Shown here in pieces: positions 62,392-64,000 of a stretch of 64,000 nucleotides of DNA. The position numbers and the translations under genes were made by a program. The notes beneath the pieces were generated by a model. It did not search any database, was not told where the DNA came from, and saw nothing but the letters and a program-made list of their open reading frames with translations. Position 1 is the stretch's first letter. Every line of letters begins with the position of its first letter. Where the stretch lies: positions 484,501 to 548,500 of the forward strand of contig NZ_CP017267.1 of the NCBI RefSeq assembly GCF_001870205.1, read 5' to 3'. Source of the DNA: Vagococcus teuberi. GTDB lineage: Bacteria > Bacillota > Bacilli > Lactobacillales > Vagococcaceae.

Positions 62392-64000
62392 TGATTCAAG
62401 AATTAACAGTTCAAGATTTTGCAATTATTTCTAATTTAACGATTCCTTTTAAAGAAGGAATGACAGTGCTGACAGGTGAAACAGGCGCGGGGAAATCGAT
62501 TATTATAGATGCGATGGGATTAATCGTTGGTGGTCGTGGTTCAGCTGATTATATAAGAGATGGTGCAGAGAGATGTCGGATTGAAGGGTCATTTTTTGTT
62601 TCAGATAATGAAAAAGTTGCTACATTTTTAGAAGATAATGGGATAGAACCAGCAGATGGTCAATTAGTTATTCAGCGTGAAATATATCGCACAGGGAGAA
62701 ATAATTGCCGAATTAACGGGCAATTAGTTACCACCAAAACTCTGCGTGAGATTGGTCCTTTTATAGTTGATATCCATGGACAAAACGAGCATCAAGAATT
62801 AATGCAAGTTCAAAACCACCTAAGATTACTAGATCAATATGCTCCAAGTGATGTAAAAGAACTGAAAGAGATGTATCAAGAAAAATATCAGAAGTATGAT
62901 GAATTAAAACATAAAGTGACACATCTATTGAATAATGAAAAAGAATTTGTTCAACGCATGGACATGCTGACATTTCAATATAAAGAAATCGAAACAGCTC
63001 AACTTGTTGTTGGTGAAGAAGAATCTTTAATAGAAGAAAGACGTCGATTAGTAAACTTTCAAAAAATAATGGATTCATTAAAGAAAGCCTATCAGTATTT
63101 AGACAATGAAGAAATCAATGCTGTGAGCTTAAGTGGCGCAGCAATGACCGAGATGGAACAAATAGAGTCTATTGATACAGAATATGCTGAAACGACGGAG
63201 TTATTGCGTACAGCATACTATTCTTTGCAAGAAGCAACAGGGAGAATCAACACATCTTTAGAACAATTAGAAATGGATGATGAGCGATTAATTGTGATTG
63301 ATAATCGACTCGATATTATTAGGCAATTAAAAAGAAAATATGGCGAGACAGTAGAAGAAGTGCTTGCATATTTTGAAGAAATTACCCAAGAGTTAGAATC
63401 ACAACTAGATACCACAACAGATGTGACTAAATTACAAGAACAGTTAATAGAAATGGAGCAAGAATTACAGGGGATAGCATTAAAACTTAGCGAAAAAAGA
63501 CATCAAGTCGCAAAAGTATTAGAAGAAAATATCATGTCTCAATTGGCTAGTTTGTATATGGAACAAGCGGTTTTCGAAGTAGCATTTATGCAAACTGATT
63601 TAACGATTAATGGAATAGATAAAGCTGAGTTTTATTTATCTACCAATGTTGGTGAGTCATTAAAGCCTTTAACAAAAATTGTTTCTGGCGGGGAATTGTC
63701 ACGAATTATGTTAGCGTTAAAAACCATTTTTTCAACGACACAATCCATTACTAGTATTGTGTTTGATGAGGTTGATACGGGAGTAAGTGGTCGTGTGGCG
63801 CAAGCAATTGCTGAAAAAATTCATCAGATTGGTTCACACTCTCAAGTATTATGTATTACCCATTTACCACAAGTAGCAGCAATAGCAGATACTCAATATT
63901 TTATCAGAAAATTGGTTAAAGATAACCGTACACAAACACAAGTTAGTGAGTTGGCTGATAGTGAGCGAGTAAATGAAATTGCGCGTATGCTTTCAGGATC
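62392..64000 (+). CDS. recN: DNA repair protein RecN, C-terminus beyond window
   Basis: 536 residues read without a stop to the right edge; full-length RecN is about 560, so only the last few dozen residues are missing. Walker A LTGETGAGKSIIIDAMG (about 26), long coiled coil in the middle, ABC signature VSGGELSRIMLALK and Walker B IVFDEVDTGVSGRVA. SMC-like protein acting early at double-strand breaks. AGAGGTGAG ribosome site right after argR. Confidence 0.93.

Overview
This 64 kb window is low-GC Firmicutes chromosome, almost certainly Lactobacillales and most like Enterococcaceae (Vagococcus/Enterococcus type). The reasons are the low GC, AGGAGG ribosome-binding sites, many intrinsic terminators, and gene orders typical of that group: zapA-cvpA-mutS2-trxA, cinA-recA-rny, prsA/ytxH/hit next to ecsAB, ireB-ruvX-DUF1292, infC-rpmI-rplT, rplU-prp-rpmA, and efp-yqhY-nusB...folD-xseAB-ispA-tlyA-argR-recN. 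The species is inferred from gene content only. Nearly all genes are intact housekeeping genes. I saw no prophage, CRISPR array, rRNA operon, complete insertion sequence or recognisable defence island.

Layout. 1-1.5 kb: end of a phosphonate-type ABC transporter operon with a phosphatase, then a gene-free stretch holding a possible small RNA. 1.8-6.9 kb: an MBL hydrolase, an Rrf2-type regulator with a YhgE/Pip membrane protein, and an acetoin/diacetyl reductase. 6.9-11.8 kb: a PepSY protein, a YtoP/YtpP/Usp/YtpR cluster, ireB-ruvX-DUF1292, a tiny membrane protein and an acetyltransferase. 11.8-15.1 kb (minus): an LPXTG-anchored amidase and RNase HIII. 15.2-21.4 kb: zapA, cvpA, mutS2, trxA, uvrC. 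21.5-24.3 kb: a type II NADH dehydrogenase and the two-subunit L-serine dehydratase. 24.4-28.6 kb: cinA, recA with an SOS box, and rny. 28.7-31.7 kb: anaerobic ribonucleotide reductase under two NrdR boxes.

31.7-34.3 kb is the most decayed stretch: a PfkB-like protein that has lost its catalytic motif, a broken response-regulator gene, and a second M42 peptidase. 34.4-36.2 kb: an MBL hydrolase and lipoate ligase. 36.2-41.9 kb: prsA, ytxH, hit, ecsAB, a YtmP-like phosphotransferase and trmB. 41.9-46.8 kb: a complete dihydroxyacetone (glycerol) catabolic locus, dhaS / dhaK-dhaL-dhaM-gldA / dhaQ, with a recognisable DhaS operator overlapped by a near-consensus CcpA cre site. 47-49.4 kb: a cold-shock protein, a pentapeptide-repeat protein, and infC-rpmI-rplT behind an L20 leader. 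49.4-53.3 kb: class III fructose-bisphosphatase, an O-methyltransferase, tRNA-Arg and a TetR regulator with twin operators. 53.3-64 kb: L21 leader-rplU-prp-rpmA, an M24 peptidase, and the efp to recN operon. That operon is interrupted between nusB and folD by a long perfect hairpin and a frameshifted coiled-coil remnant; recN runs off the right edge.

The genes show central cell maintenance (DNA repair, translation, envelope folding) combined with fermentative and anaerobic metabolism: acetoin, serine and glycerol/dihydroxyacetone use and anaerobic dNTP synthesis. No clearly new multi-gene system was found. The most unusual items are the catalytically defective PfkB homologue, the candidate C-rich-loop sRNA, the rare AUA start of infC, the twin TetR operators, and the sortase-anchored amidase.
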